Of a DNA stretch of 64,000 nt, positions 35,106-45,885 are shown in pieces. The notes below the pieces were generated by a model. The model was not told the DNA's origin. It saw nothing but the letters and a program-made list of their open reading frames with translations, and searched no databases. Numbering within the stretch: position 1 is the stretch's first letter; every line of letters begins with the position of its first letter. A program made the position numbers and the translations under genes. This DNA comes from Epiperipatus broadwayi (taxonomy: Eukaryota > Onychophora > Udeonychophora > Euonychophora > Peripatidae): NCBI GenBank assembly GCA_028023455.1, contig JAQFVV010000012.1:12164864-12228863 (forward strand), written 5' to 3'.

Positions 35106-36488
35106 TTTTAATAAAAATTCTTGAATTAAAATAAAATATTTATCTTTTTTTGATCACTTTTTATTTACAATGTTTGTATCATTTGCTCTAATTTGTAGAA
35201 TAAAAACATATGTTATTTTTATAAGAATAAATACATTTGAAAAATAAGTTTATAAAAATCAATAAGCAAACCAATAAGCATTATAATAGGTACATTTTGG
35301 AAAGAATCTTTCCATGTTTTATGTATATTTGAAAGCTTTTCTTTAATTATGTGTTTGCATTAATATACATTGACATGTGATAAGAGGAAGGTCTTTCAAG
35401 ATTCAAAGTGACAAAATAAAGCTATAACTCATGAAAGTTTCATTCTCAACTCTACAATCTAATGATAGTCTAAACCATGAATCATTTTAATTTTGAAATA
35501 CCCCATCTAAAATAGACTGTAGCAGATATGATGACAAAAGATAAAAATCATAATATTTTTCAAATTTGATAAATTCTTATGTAAGGTAATGAATAATCAG
35601 TTACAAGTTGTTGCTTAAATATAAAGTTAAATTTATATTCATATAAAAGTTTCTATTTTTCCAATTTTTTTTGTTAAGGAAGAGATCTTTTTTGGATTGA
35701 ACCGTGCAAATCTATTATAGTTGAAATTGTTAATTCTATTAAATATCTGGATGTATACAGGAAGTTCTAATACTTCCAATTTTTATTTTTGTGCTATTTT
35801 ATTGTTAATCAAAATTTTTTTACATCAAAGATTTATTGAAAATCTACAATGTGTACAAAAAAGTGTAGAATGATTGATGATTTTCTTCAAGGAAACAGTA
35901 AATAAAATAAGGATTTTTTAAAAGCATGATAATGTCATTAGATAAAACTAGTAATGATGTTTTCTTTTTAATTTATAATATTATTAAGATTGTATGTACT
36001 TTATAGGTTAAAAAACTTTTCATTTTATGATTTTATCTGGGATTCTTTTAATAATTTGAATAAATTTAAACAAAAGGTCTATATCATTAAAATATATTAT
36101 TCTCTATGTATTACATAATTATCAGCACTGCAATTTTCTATCTTTCCATATATGATATTTAGTATTTAATTAGAAACAGTGTAAAAATGAGAAGAAATAA
36201 ACTCTAATTTGTAAGTTTAAATATAAATCAATTCAAATAAAGTTTTGGAAAACTTCATTTGATTTTAAATTCACTATTGATGTTATCATCATCTAATCTA
36301 CAAGATTTTAGATGGCAAGTTTAAAACAGATTTATTTTTCATCAAGCATAGTAAATTTTGCTATTAGAAAGCATTGCATGTGTATACAATTAGTGCTTTA
36401 GAGATTTATCTTTCCAAGTACTTCGTATGTGTGTACATATATATATATAAAATAAATAAAATGTCCATTAATTAAAAACAAAATTGTA
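35106..36488. other. AT-rich DNA, nothing recognised
   Basis: No ORF of 60 codons, repeat or RNA feature was identified. Confidence 0.4.
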
Positions 36489-36620
36489 ATTATAATTGAA
36501 ATAATAAATTTAACGGTTTACAAACTATTACAAACAATCCTTAACTGAAAGTACTTCTGCAGATTTAATGATTGTTTGTAATAGTTTATAAACCATTAAA
36601 TTTATTATTTCAATTATAAT
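36489..36620. repeat. Inverted repeat, 50-bp arms
   Basis: 36489-36538 (ATTATAATTGAAATAATAAA, then the ACGGTTTACAAACTATTAC segment and CAAT) pairs with 36571-36620 with only about three mismatches, around a 32-base loop. This could be a small MITE. Its AT-rich outer arms blur the ends. A GTGTGTG/ATGTATGT tract follows it. Confidence 0.85.
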
Positions 36621-39340
36621 ATATATGTAAATGTGTGTGTGTGGATATGTATGTATGTTGTATCAGTCAGAACTGTATGTTCATCTAATAAGAGCTAGCA
36701 TCTAGGCAAAAGTACCTCGAATCCAATCATGTGCAAGATACATAAGCCAGGAACAATCATGAACTCTGCCCTCTTGCCTAATTTCCAGATCTATAACATT
36801 ACGAACATTTCTGATGATAACAAATGAAATTTTATTTATCCCCATCCTGGAGCAACAGTGGAGAAACAAGAGATCTACAGGGAATTACAATACTACTAGG
36901 CTTCGAACCCCAGCCTCCAACAGAATGAAATAGCTTAAGATTATAATTAGGCTTTTCATAAAATTCATTAATAAATCTAGAAATTGGCCTAAGGTCAGTG
37001 GAAATCAGCTATATATAATGCAATCTAATTAACGACGTGTATGCATAAATCATGAGGCAAAGCAGACTTAAGTAATAATTATATAGTTAATAATTTATTA
37101 ATATTAATTAGAAAAAAATGAATAAAATATTTAATTTAACAAACAGTTGCGAATCTATTTATCTATCTAACACTAATAGAATTATGGGTTTCACTTGATT
37201 ATTAATGCGGATTTGTGTATTGAAGTAATTACATAATAATAGCACAAGTTAATGATTAAATACTATGCAAATCGGCAATTGAATCCAATGATAAAAAATG
37301 TACAGCTAGTCAAAAAATGTGGCTTAATATGCTAACAGTAGATACCAATTTTACCATATTATAATGTGGATGCTATGATTATTTTAGGAAAAATGAGTGA
37401 CCTTAAAACATAAATAGGATATAAGTTACATCAATTTATTATGGTTCATTTGAACCACATACGAAAATATTTTATAATTTACATTATTCACTTCAATAGT
37501 CATTAGACCATAAAAGGTTTAAACAGAAAAGTTATTTATATTTTATTCTATTCTTTTCTGACTGGAAAAGATTTATTTAGCATTATTTGTTAGTGCATGT
37601 AGCATTGTCTCAATGAGAGGGTAGGTAGCTTAAATAAGCTTTAAAATCTCATTACCTAACTTATAATATAAACGAAAATATGAGATGGATTTAGAAATCA
37701 TGGCATTACGTCTTACAGATTTAAAATGGGCAAATATAAAAATATTAAACAAGAATCACAGTGCTGACTAAATCATAATGCTAGAAAAGATTGAGTCCAT
37801 TTTAGGATGAAAGCTTCATCAATAATATAAAAATCTGAAATGTGCTTGTACACGTGACAGGTCAGCATTTGAAAAAGGGTGGTCTCGTAGGAATTATCAC
37901 AGTATGTTTTCCAGTGTTAACCCATGCAGAGCCTAAACGATAACCTGACAATATCCTGGAGCCAGTGCTTACAAGCCCCATTCACAGATAGGCCATTAAG
38001 TAAAAGAATCCCATTTCTCTGGGTTTTAAGTTTGACAAAGCAAAGCAAGGAAATTTCATAACGTTATTTAAGCCAAGCAACACTAATAATAAAAATAAAT
38101 CAGGTTCTTAATAATGCTAATATGTGGATTAAGGCCCTTGTAATTTAATAGAATCTAGCGTAATGATATGAAATAATTTGATCTCTCTCAAAAGGTACGC
38201 AAATGACCTTTAATATTAGTTAGGATGTCACAAATAAAAGAGGGAATATTGTTCCCTTCATTAAACAAATATTAATACACTAACTAGTAATTACTTCCAT
38301 AAATAATTACCATACTAGATGGCGTGATGAGCAAATGATTGACCATATAATAAAAAACCAGCACAGGTAGGTCATTAAGTTTAGTTTAAAATATAATTTG
38401 AAAATAAAATCAATAGCATAAACATGGTAATAAAGTGATATAGTAAAATGTAGCAGCGAATAATCTGCCACTAAGCAAATAGAATAACTTCAAAATATTA
38501 TTCAATCAAGCGAACTTTTAGTTAGGTAAGAAAGCTTACATTTACAATTTAATGTCCCACAATATAAGGATATCTAATATAAGAAAATTTAGGATCGGTT
38601 CGCTCGATTGAACTATTAGCATATTAAATTAAATCATACAAAATTTATAATATTAAAAATAAAAGTTTGCCACATTTAAAATATTAAAAATAGAAATCGT
38701 GAAAACTATTAAAGAAATGCATTACAAAAAATAAAGTTTTAGATTCGTGCATTAGATTTTTATCACAGAAAGAGAAAATCATTACATTAGAGAATGGTTA
38801 CAATTAGCATTATGTCATTTTTAAATAGAGAATTACATTATAATTGATTTAAGTTTTAAATTAAAAGTTTTGAAAGAGTTCATATTGGTGGCATGATTAG
38901 GATTTACCTTCCATAACTTGATATCTTGATGTACGTACAGATTGGTAAGTGTATAATTATAAATGAAAAAAACACGGTTAGCAAGGCAAAGTTCTGAAAA
39001 ATAATGGCTGGCATCTTGAGATAATTATTACAGCATTTAAATTAGGCAGTCCATAAGTGGAGATGGTAGGTTAGCATAGTAGTATGGAAACAATTTTGGA
39101 GAAGAAAGGGGGCAAAAATTTAGTCCCTCTACTCCGGATTCATATTTCAAAATTTAAATTGACATGAGTCCGTTCTGCAACACTGTTTAAGATGGTGAAC
39201 TAAGACTTAGCCTAAAATTTTGGCTCTATTTATATATTAGCAAGACCTTCTCGAATGTTCCCTCTTTCTGCTTGTTAAGGCCCGGATATTAGCTGGCCTG
39301 AATGCACTTATTATTTTCATTAATGATGCAACAGGTTCTA
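36621..39340. other. Compositionally distinct non-coding block
   Basis: This 2.7 kb has fewer long A/T runs and more mixed sequence than either side, but no ORF of 60 codons. At 36890-36925 the minus strand has GGGGTTCGAAGCC, an exact B-box match, without a clear A-box. At the right end (39000-39310) is a GC-richer patch with TATATAAATAGAGCC on the minus strand (about 39219-39234), a TATA-like element. One decayed retroelement spanning the block is possible but not shown. Confidence 0.3.
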
Positions 39341-41917
39341 GAGAGTATTGTTTTAATCTATTTCTAGAATAGAAATAGATTCAAAAGATATAATTTTCAT
39401 TAATATTTTGTTTGCTAAGGGATTTTAATTTATTAATTACCCTTTTTAAATTAAATCTAGAATATTCTTTTATTTATACGTTTCAGATTTATTTTAATTA
39501 CTCTCTAGAACTTTCTTTGGTATTGCATCATAAAATAAAATATGCGAACTGTAAAATAAATAAATATACATAATATTTAATAATGAAAAATATATTTTTA
39601 TCAATAATGTATTTTTGCCATCTTGAACACACATACATGATTATATAAAGGGATCGGAAAATTAAATATTTCCGACTTAAAATTATTAAATATTCTTTTA
39701 TAATAAAAATGTTTAACTTATGAAAGTACAAAAATAAAGGAGGGTTTTTAAAACTTGTATGTGTGTCCTTTCACTCTCCAGTGATTTAACACATATATAG
39801 CTGGGTTTAAACCTCTGATTCAAGATTTTGAATCACCAGACAGTGAAGCAAAAATATGTGTAATATATTTTCTGCTTCAATGTATGTATGTATTGTAACT
39901 GTTCTGTGAAAGATGATTAAAATATATTCATACCTGATAGATGTAGGCAAAACCTATAAACGCATATCTACATTCTAGCTCAGTCTTACCACTATCTTCC
40001 TCCTATTAATAAATGTACTAATACAAATATTAATAACACCTCTGGAATATTCTTAATTAATATTTATTTACTTATCAAATAAATAATTATATCATGAGAC
40101 TGATTATCCCAACATCAGGTCAGTTAGCTTTTTAAAACATTGAATATACTAAAAAAAACATATCCCATGACATAAAAATATCACATGATTTTTAAACTCC
40201 TAACAAATGAAATAATTTAAATTTATTCTACAGTAAAATATTATCATATTAAAAACTAACAATTCTATTATCAATATTCTCAACTCACTCTTTTCCTAAT
40301 ATTTTCTTTAATAAACATCTCAGGCAAAATATTCTCTCAACAGGGTCAATTCATTTACATAATTAAATGTACAGAAGTATTTCACTAGCACTCAGCTACT
40401 TGTTAAAAATAATGAAGAAACAATAATAATCACTTCACTACCACTACTTAAATTTACTAATCTTTTCATTAATTGGATTTTTTATTTAACAGATCAATAA
40501 TATTTATTGATACTTTTAACACAATACTCCTCAATAAATTAATTTTAACTAACATTTCATCATCAAAACGTATTATTTCAAATATTTCTTTTCTTATATG
40601 GCATATGGCTTTATAAATACTTTTCATAAATATTTGATTGATTGACTCTTTATTATAATCATTTAGATTCACATCAAATGTCAAGTTAATTAACATTGAT
40701 AATACAATATCAAATATCTTTAATAATTATGATGTTTTCTTTTTTCAGATATATCAAATAACATGCACTACTTCCAATTAAACATATTTATTCATATGGT
40801 GACAAACAATAATTTTGAAAACTAGAATGAGACTATTGACACTGTATCAATTTAACAAAACATTCACATTTATTACAAGAAGATTATACAAATATTAAAC
40901 TAATTTTATACATATCTTTATAATAATAAACATTTAAATTAAACAACTTTACAAAATTAAAAAAATTATCAATGAAAATCATGACTACAAATTCAAAATA
41001 ATAAGTACTTCCACATTTAAAATATCACAGATAAGATATAATATATTGTTATAATTTAATCTCCTACAACAAAGTTATTTTGTATTATTTTGTACTAAAT
41101 TCTAAGTCAATAAACTAATATAATTTATTGTTTTAAAATATGAATATTTACCATCATATTTATTTGCATTTTAATATCTCTTTATTTTGCATTTACAGAT
41201 ATCATATAATTAAAAATCTATAATTTGTATCCCCTTTGCAATACTCTATATACTAACACTATAATATAAATACCTTATCATTGTTATAAATTTAGGTAGA
41301 TATAGCACTGATTAATTTATATTAATCAAAACAATAATAGTATGTGCCAGGTAGTTCTTTCCATGTCATCATTTATATATCATTTTGTTACTTTTCATCT
41401 TTGATCTCATATAACAATAAAGCATTCATAAATATTACTCTTTATATTATATGACAATATATTTGTTCAATTCTACCATTCTTTCAAAAAATTATACTAG
41501 CTTCAATTTATTTGAAAGTCTAGCTATGCTACCTACTTATATCTTTATATCATTAATGTAATGCCTAAAGTGTGTGAGTTTTATGGATATCCTATTTAGA
41601 ACATACTAAAATAAGGTCACATTTCAAACTATCTACCTTAATTTTTGATGACAACTATTTTCAAGCTCTTACTGATCTAATAGTGTTAGTATCCATTAAG
41701 GATAAATACTCTGACTTATAAAATATTTCAACATCTTTGTCTTAAATAAACGCATTCTCAACACTAAAGGATTTCTAATCTACTTCTCCTGTATCAATAC
41801 TCATTAAAACACTCATCTGAAATCCTTACATCACTACTCCCATTCCATCTAAACTGATCTATAAATATAAAATATCATCTACACAGTTTTCTTTTCAAAA
41901 ATAGTTCATAACTTTCA
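39341..41917. other. AT-rich DNA, nothing firmly recognised
   Basis: Two minus-strand ORFs (39528-39731 and 40469-40696) have no recognisable motif. A small hairpin (TGAAGCAAAAATAT...ATATTTTCTGCTTCA) lies at about 39844-39882. Otherwise featureless. Confidence 0.35.
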
Positions 41918-42260
41918 ATATATGTAAATGAATACACCAAACTTCTTTTTTAAATCTTGTTTTTTATATGACTATTATAAAAATATAAATATACACCAAT
42001 GTTTTGACTATTTTATAATATAGTTTTTTTTCAAGGGCAACTGAAAAATAAAAATATATAATAATAAATATCATATATTCCAAACAAATTCAAAAATTAA
42101 AACAATATTAAAAAATACTGTTTATCTCAAACCCTTTCTATTACAAACAATTCAAAACTTTATCAAATTTTTTACATTTATGTACCCATCCAAAAATATC
42201 CTAAAAACATTTAATTAACAAATCTATTTTTTTTTCTTTTCCATTAATATTCTATTCAAA
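41918..42260 (-). repeat. Inverted copy of PLE-4 tail (left arm)
   Basis: The reverse complement runs colinearly with 43471-43815, including the last codons of the ORF (TTTGAATAGAAT), the ATTTGTTAATTAAATG block, the GATATTTTTGGATGGGTA block, the hammerhead-like hairpin (42003-42043) and the outer GGTGTATTCATTTACATA. Divergence is modest, about one change in ten or fewer by eye. Confidence 0.9.
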
Positions 42261-42269
42261 TTAAATTTA

Positions 42270-42738
42270 CTATGGAAAAGGAAAATATTAATGTTATTGA
42301 ATATATAGATGATAGAATTAATAAAAAAAGGTTATAATAGTAATGTTATAATAGATACTTCTGTATATAGAAAGAAAACATTTTTTGGGATTATTAAATA
42401 ATTGCTTATTGGATATTAATAATCATACTAAAATAAATATTGTTTATCATTGGATTCAAAAAGCAATTAAATTATGTTCAAATAATAATTTGCTTAAGAA
42501 TGAGATTAATATGATAAAGCATGAGGGTTTTATAAATGATTATCCTAGAGATATTATTAAAGATTTATTTTCTAATAAAAATATTCATAAAATAAAGAAT
42601 AGAGTAAGATTAAATAAGAATAATAATAAAAGTGTAATTTATATTGGTTTCAATATGTCAAAAGATTTGTTTGTTAAAGTTAGAAAATTATTTAAAATGA
42701 TTAATAAGAAATATGATGTTTTCATTTATCCTGTTTAG
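42270..42738 (+). pseudogene. PLE-4 RT C-terminal region
   Basis: Across a frame change at about 42380, NVIIDTSVYRKKTFFG matches the Penelope RT block TSVYRKPTFTG, downstream of the catalytic palm. The 117-codon open segment 42385-42738 continues into HWIQKAIKLCSNNNLLKNEI, the conserved helix with 'LCS' found in these RTs, and a basic linker (KIKNRVRLNKNNNK). It stops at 42736-42738. The upstream RT core is absent, so the copy is 5' truncated. Confidence 0.85.
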
Positions 42739-42779
42739 AAAAAGAAAAAAAGTTTTTTAATTAATAATAATAATAATAG

Positions 42780-43480
42780 GGAGTGGAATAATTCAGAAAT
42801 TATGAATTTGGTTTACATAATAAAGTGTTTCATTCCAATATCAGCCTTTCAAGCTAATTGAGTACACGCCTTTTGAGAGTGTTAAATAAATGAATACTCT
42901 CCTCTTCAATCCAAGATATAGTATTTATGCAGGAATAAAAAGAATTTCTCTTATTCCTATGACTCAAATTCTTTTATATGAGCAAATCTGAAGATCTGTT
43001 GAAGAGAGTGTGAGTAGATACTCACTTTTATTTAAATTACTATTTACGATGTTTTTTGACGGAATAAGAGGGATTCTTTTTATTCCTGCATAAATACTAT
43101 ATCTTGGATTGAAGAGGAGAGTATTCATTTATTTAACACTCTCAAAAGGCACATGCTCAATTAGCTTGAAAGGCTGATATTGGAATGAAATATAATTGCA
43201 AGCACAGCACTAGATAAAATATTTGCTTATTTACTCATAATAAAGTGTTAAAATTGTATTAAAAATAATATAGAGATGTTATATGTTAGGATTACAAAAA
43301 AATAAATTAGAAACTAGATTAAAACTGCATTTAAGTGATAAAAATTCTGCTATTTATAATTATATGAATAAATTTATAAACAAAAATATTTTGAAATAAA
43401 ACTTTTAGAATGTATAAAATCATACCATGAAAGAATAATAAAGAAAGAAATTTATATTAATGAAATAAAGTTTGAATAGA
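42780..43480 (+). pseudogene. PLE-4 GIY-YIG endonuclease, interrupted
   Basis: Before the insertion the frame reads MNLVYIIKC, corresponding to the GIY-side strand of the domain. After it, CYMLGLQKNKLETRLKLHLS and DKNSAIYNYMN match the YIG segment and the following R/H helix (YxGxTxxxLxxRLxxHxxD). A final piece ECIKSYHERIIKKEIYINE carries the Glu-containing helix. The two halves are separated by a 406 bp foldback plus TSD at 42816-43249. GIY-YIG nickases prime target-DNA reverse transcription in PLEs. This one is inactive. Confidence 0.8.
42816..43249. mobile_element. Foldback element with 14-bp TSD inside PLE-4
   Basis: Perfect CATAATAAAGTGTT direct repeats at 42816-42829 and 43236-43249 bracket a 406 bp insert. 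Its arms 42830-42957 and 43061-43188 are near-perfect inverted copies (~128 bp), with a ~100 bp loop containing a further stem GTGAGTA/TACTCAC. A ~45 bp single-copy tail (TATAATTGCAAGCACAGC...) lies only at the right. The inverted arms read TTGAAGA, GGAGAGT, a loop, ACTCTC and AAAAG, a layout like the PLE hammerhead-like hairpins. The long TSD and one-sided tail argue for retrotransposition. It does not share sequence with family FB. Confidence 0.85.
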
Positions 43481-43694
43481 ATGTTAATATAAAAAAAGAA
43501 AATAATAGATTTGTTAATTAAATGTTTTTAGGGTATTTTTGGATGGGTATATAAATGTAAAAATTTGATAATGTTTTGAGATTGTTAATAATAGAAAGGA
43601 TTTGAGGTAAAGAGTATTTTTTTAGTATTTTTTAATTTTTGGATTTGTTTGGAATATGTGATATTTATTATTATATTTTTGTATTTTTATTTTC

Positions 43695-43745
43695 AGTTGT
43701 CCTTGAAAAAGACTATATTATAAAATAGTCGAAACATTGGTGTGC
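43695..43745 (+). ncRNA. Hammerhead-like hairpin in PLE-4 tail
   Basis: CCTTGAAAAAGACTATATTA with TAAAATAGTCGAAACATTGG forms a strong stem (GACTAT/ATAGTC) between a degenerate CUGANGA position (TTGAAAA) and a perfect GAAAC. An inverted partner lies at 42003-42043. The first core strand is degenerate, so cleavage is unlikely for this copy, but the layout equals that of family-1 PLE tails. Confidence 0.4.
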
Positions 43746-43815
43746 AATTATATTTTTATAATAGCCATATAAAAAACAAAATTTAAAAAGAAGTTTGGTA
43801 TATTCATTTATATAT

Positions 43816-45228
43816 ACTAAACATATTTCAATATTATAATCTTGTCAATATCCTAAAGAAGGTCAAAAATAAACAAATAGTGTTTTATGATAAAGCTATA
43901 AATATATCCAATAAATTATTTGATATTTATTTATAAAGAGATCAAATTATATATCCAATTTCACAAATATACCAACATTCACATAAATGAAATCAATTTT
44001 CATATCATATTATTTCATTTAAAATTATAAACATTATAATTTAACAGATTCCATGTTTTGAATTAAATACCCATACTGTTTACATCCTAGTAGTTACAAC
44101 TTCTTCATCATTATAAAATCAAAATCAATAATTTTTTTTTATTATACATAAAAAAATATATATTTAAAATATAATATTATATATAACCAACATACTTACA
44201 TACTAAATATTCTAAAGCAAAAAAGAATATAGTTAACAAAATGAATACAATATAAATGATAAAGTTGTCCACACTAAGTTGAGGGAGCATGGTCTCTATA
44301 ACAATGAAATGACCAACTGTTAACTGACAGCTTATTTTTTCATTTTTTGCCCATCCATGCTCTTCTTCATTTCATTTCAATTAACTTGAAAATCACATTT
44401 AAAAAATAAAGTAAAATGTTCCACATCATAAACAAACATACACAGTATTAACAGCAATAGTTAATTAACTTTCATCTCCAGTCTTAGATAATTCTTTAAT
44501 TATCTTAATAAAGTACTTGTAGATGGTTACCATAAATTTTTCCAAAATGCATTTTATTTATTTCTAGGATTTGCTCAGCATTTACCTCATTTATCTTTAT
44601 TATCCTCCTTAAGAAAAGAACAGGGTATTCTCTTACTCCATTCGCAATTTGCAAAAAGTATTCCAGTCAATCATAAAATTTTCATTCATTACTCCAAGTA
44701 TACATTTTATATCTTCTTTATTGCATATAATTAATATAATAAATATCTGTCTATATCTTCTTTCTATTTATAACATCATAATATAAATGCATTCTCCAAG
44801 CATGAGTATTAACTTAAAATGTTGTCATAAATATATTTATTAATTCTTCTTCACAATTCTTAAGTAATATTTATATTATAATCATTTATCAGTAACAATA
44901 ATGTTCTATTGTAAAAGTCCATATTTTCTTCAGCTAACATTCTTAATACTATATCATAAAATTTATAAATATTCTGTTATTTCTCTTCATCAAAAGTTTT
45001 ATTTATCTTTATTAAAATTCATAATATAGAACTGCAGAAATAACTATAATGATACATTTTAGATTAACTAACAGTTCAATTAACTCAATAGTTATAAATA
45101 TTTAATTTAATATTGTTTAAGCAACTATCAGTTCTTTTATCTTATACTTAATCTGTATCATTCTCTTTTTTTTCTTTTACTATCATCTTAGCAATAATTT
45201 TAAAAACCTTATATTCTTAAACATATGC
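43816..45228. other. AT-rich DNA, nothing firmly recognised
   Basis: Minus-strand codon-like fragments occur around 44560-44680 but with frequent stops and no motif. A small less AT-rich patch lies at 44270-44370. Confidence 0.3.
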
Positions 45229-45382
45229 ACCAACTGTTAGTAATATCACAGCAAACTGGTGTGTATATGCGCCAACTGTTAGTAATATCACAGCAAGCAG
45301 GTTAGTATATGTGCAATGTTTTGAGAGGTATTTTTATCCCCTCTTCTTCAGATGTTGATGGCCTGACCAGTGACAGTACTAG

Positions 45383-45475
45383 CATGGGATTTGAACCTAC
45401 ATCCTTAGATTCTTGACTATTGAATTTTAAGGTAATGCTCAAACCAACTGAACCATCCTGCTAAAGGCAACAGTA
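45383..45475 (-). other. tRNA-like module in PLE-2 tail
   Basis: GCAGGATGGTTCAGTTGGTT plus TGAGC (D-arm), CCTTA ... TAAGG (perfect 5-bp anticodon-type stem around an unusually large 20-nt loop) and GTAGGTTCAAATCCCATGC (T-arm/B-box) occur in tRNA order on the minus strand. The enlarged loop is shared with PLE-3 and could be a retained intron-sized insertion. A functional tRNA gene is unlikely. Confidence 0.7.
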
Positions 45476-45651
45476 TGTAGTAATTTCATATACTTATCTA
45501 TGAGATTCCTCCTGATTTATCCACTTAAGAGCAAAGTTGATTAGTGGTTTTCTTACATTATGTATAGTCACACTAGGTTGGCTTATGGGATTTTTTTGCC
45601 ATTGTCATGTGAGCAGCTTCTTTAAATTTTCTTCTTTGTACCTTTTCTTCT

Positions 45652-45861
45652 CTATTCAATATTTTTGTATTTTCCCAATTGAACGTATGTATGTTCATTG
45701 GTACATACATGGTCTGCTACCTTAGACACATTTGTTTTCTCTCTCCTAATCATCAGTTCATGTTCTTGCAAGCACTTTTCAATTGGATGGCTAGTCTCAC
45801 CATTATATTTTCTTCCACATTCACATGGTATTTCATAGATGCAGTTTTTTCTTTTCAGCAT
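45652..45861 (-). pseudogene. PLE-2 GIY-YIG endonuclease domain
   Basis: A 69-codon open segment reads NCIYEIPCECGRKYNGETSH and then PIEKCLQEHELMI. This is the Penelope variant of the GIY-YIG fold: IYEIPC-x-C-x6-Y-x-GET, with the CxC Zn-like pair and the R/H helix (LxxHxxM). The family's usual Y(I/V)GET has become YNGET. It continues KVADHVCTNEH, which matches the AxHxxxxxH motif typical of PLE endonucleases. Nicking of target DNA would be its role. The ORF ends early relative to full-length PLE. Confidence 0.9.
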
Positions 45862-45885
45862 TTCAAGTTTAGGCTTTGTACATAA

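Larger units (their letters stand above)
41918..43815 (+). mobile_element. Penelope-like element PLE-4 (family 2), flanked by inverted tails
   Basis: The plus-strand element keeps the C-terminal part of an RT, a GIY-YIG endonuclease split by an insertion, and a 3' tail. The tail (43471-43815) is present again in inverted orientation at the left side (41918-42260), so the copy is bounded by ~343 bp inverted repeats. The tail carries TTGAAAAAGACTAT...ATAGTCGAAAC, a hammerhead-like hairpin. Inverted or tandem partial copies of this kind are common for Penelope elements. Sequence differs clearly from PLE-1 to PLE-3, so this is a second family. Confidence 0.85.
45229..45885 (-). mobile_element. 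Penelope-like element fragment PLE-2 (3' end)
   Basis: A family-1 PLE reduced to its endonuclease and tail. In transcript order: GIY-YIG domain (45652-45861), C-terminal basic region, tRNA-like module (45383-45475), hammerhead-like motif (45311-45360) and two ~42 bp tail repeats (CAACTGTTAGTAATATCACA plus GCAARC and RGTTAGTATATG) at 45229-45313. Its 5' side ends near 45885 against the gypsy integrase fossil. Identity to PLE-3 is high over the whole length. Confidence 0.88.

Noticed and set aside
40469-40696. 75-codon minus-strand ORF (LTFDVNLNDYNKES...), considered as a small gene
   Set aside because: No recognisable domain, no neighbouring coding signal and AT-driven composition; not distinguishable from chance.
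45679-45885. Plus-strand ORFs over the PLE endonuclease (also at 45537, 51966 and 18915)
   Set aside because: They are antisense shadows of the GIY-YIG/C-terminal coding sequence on the minus strand.
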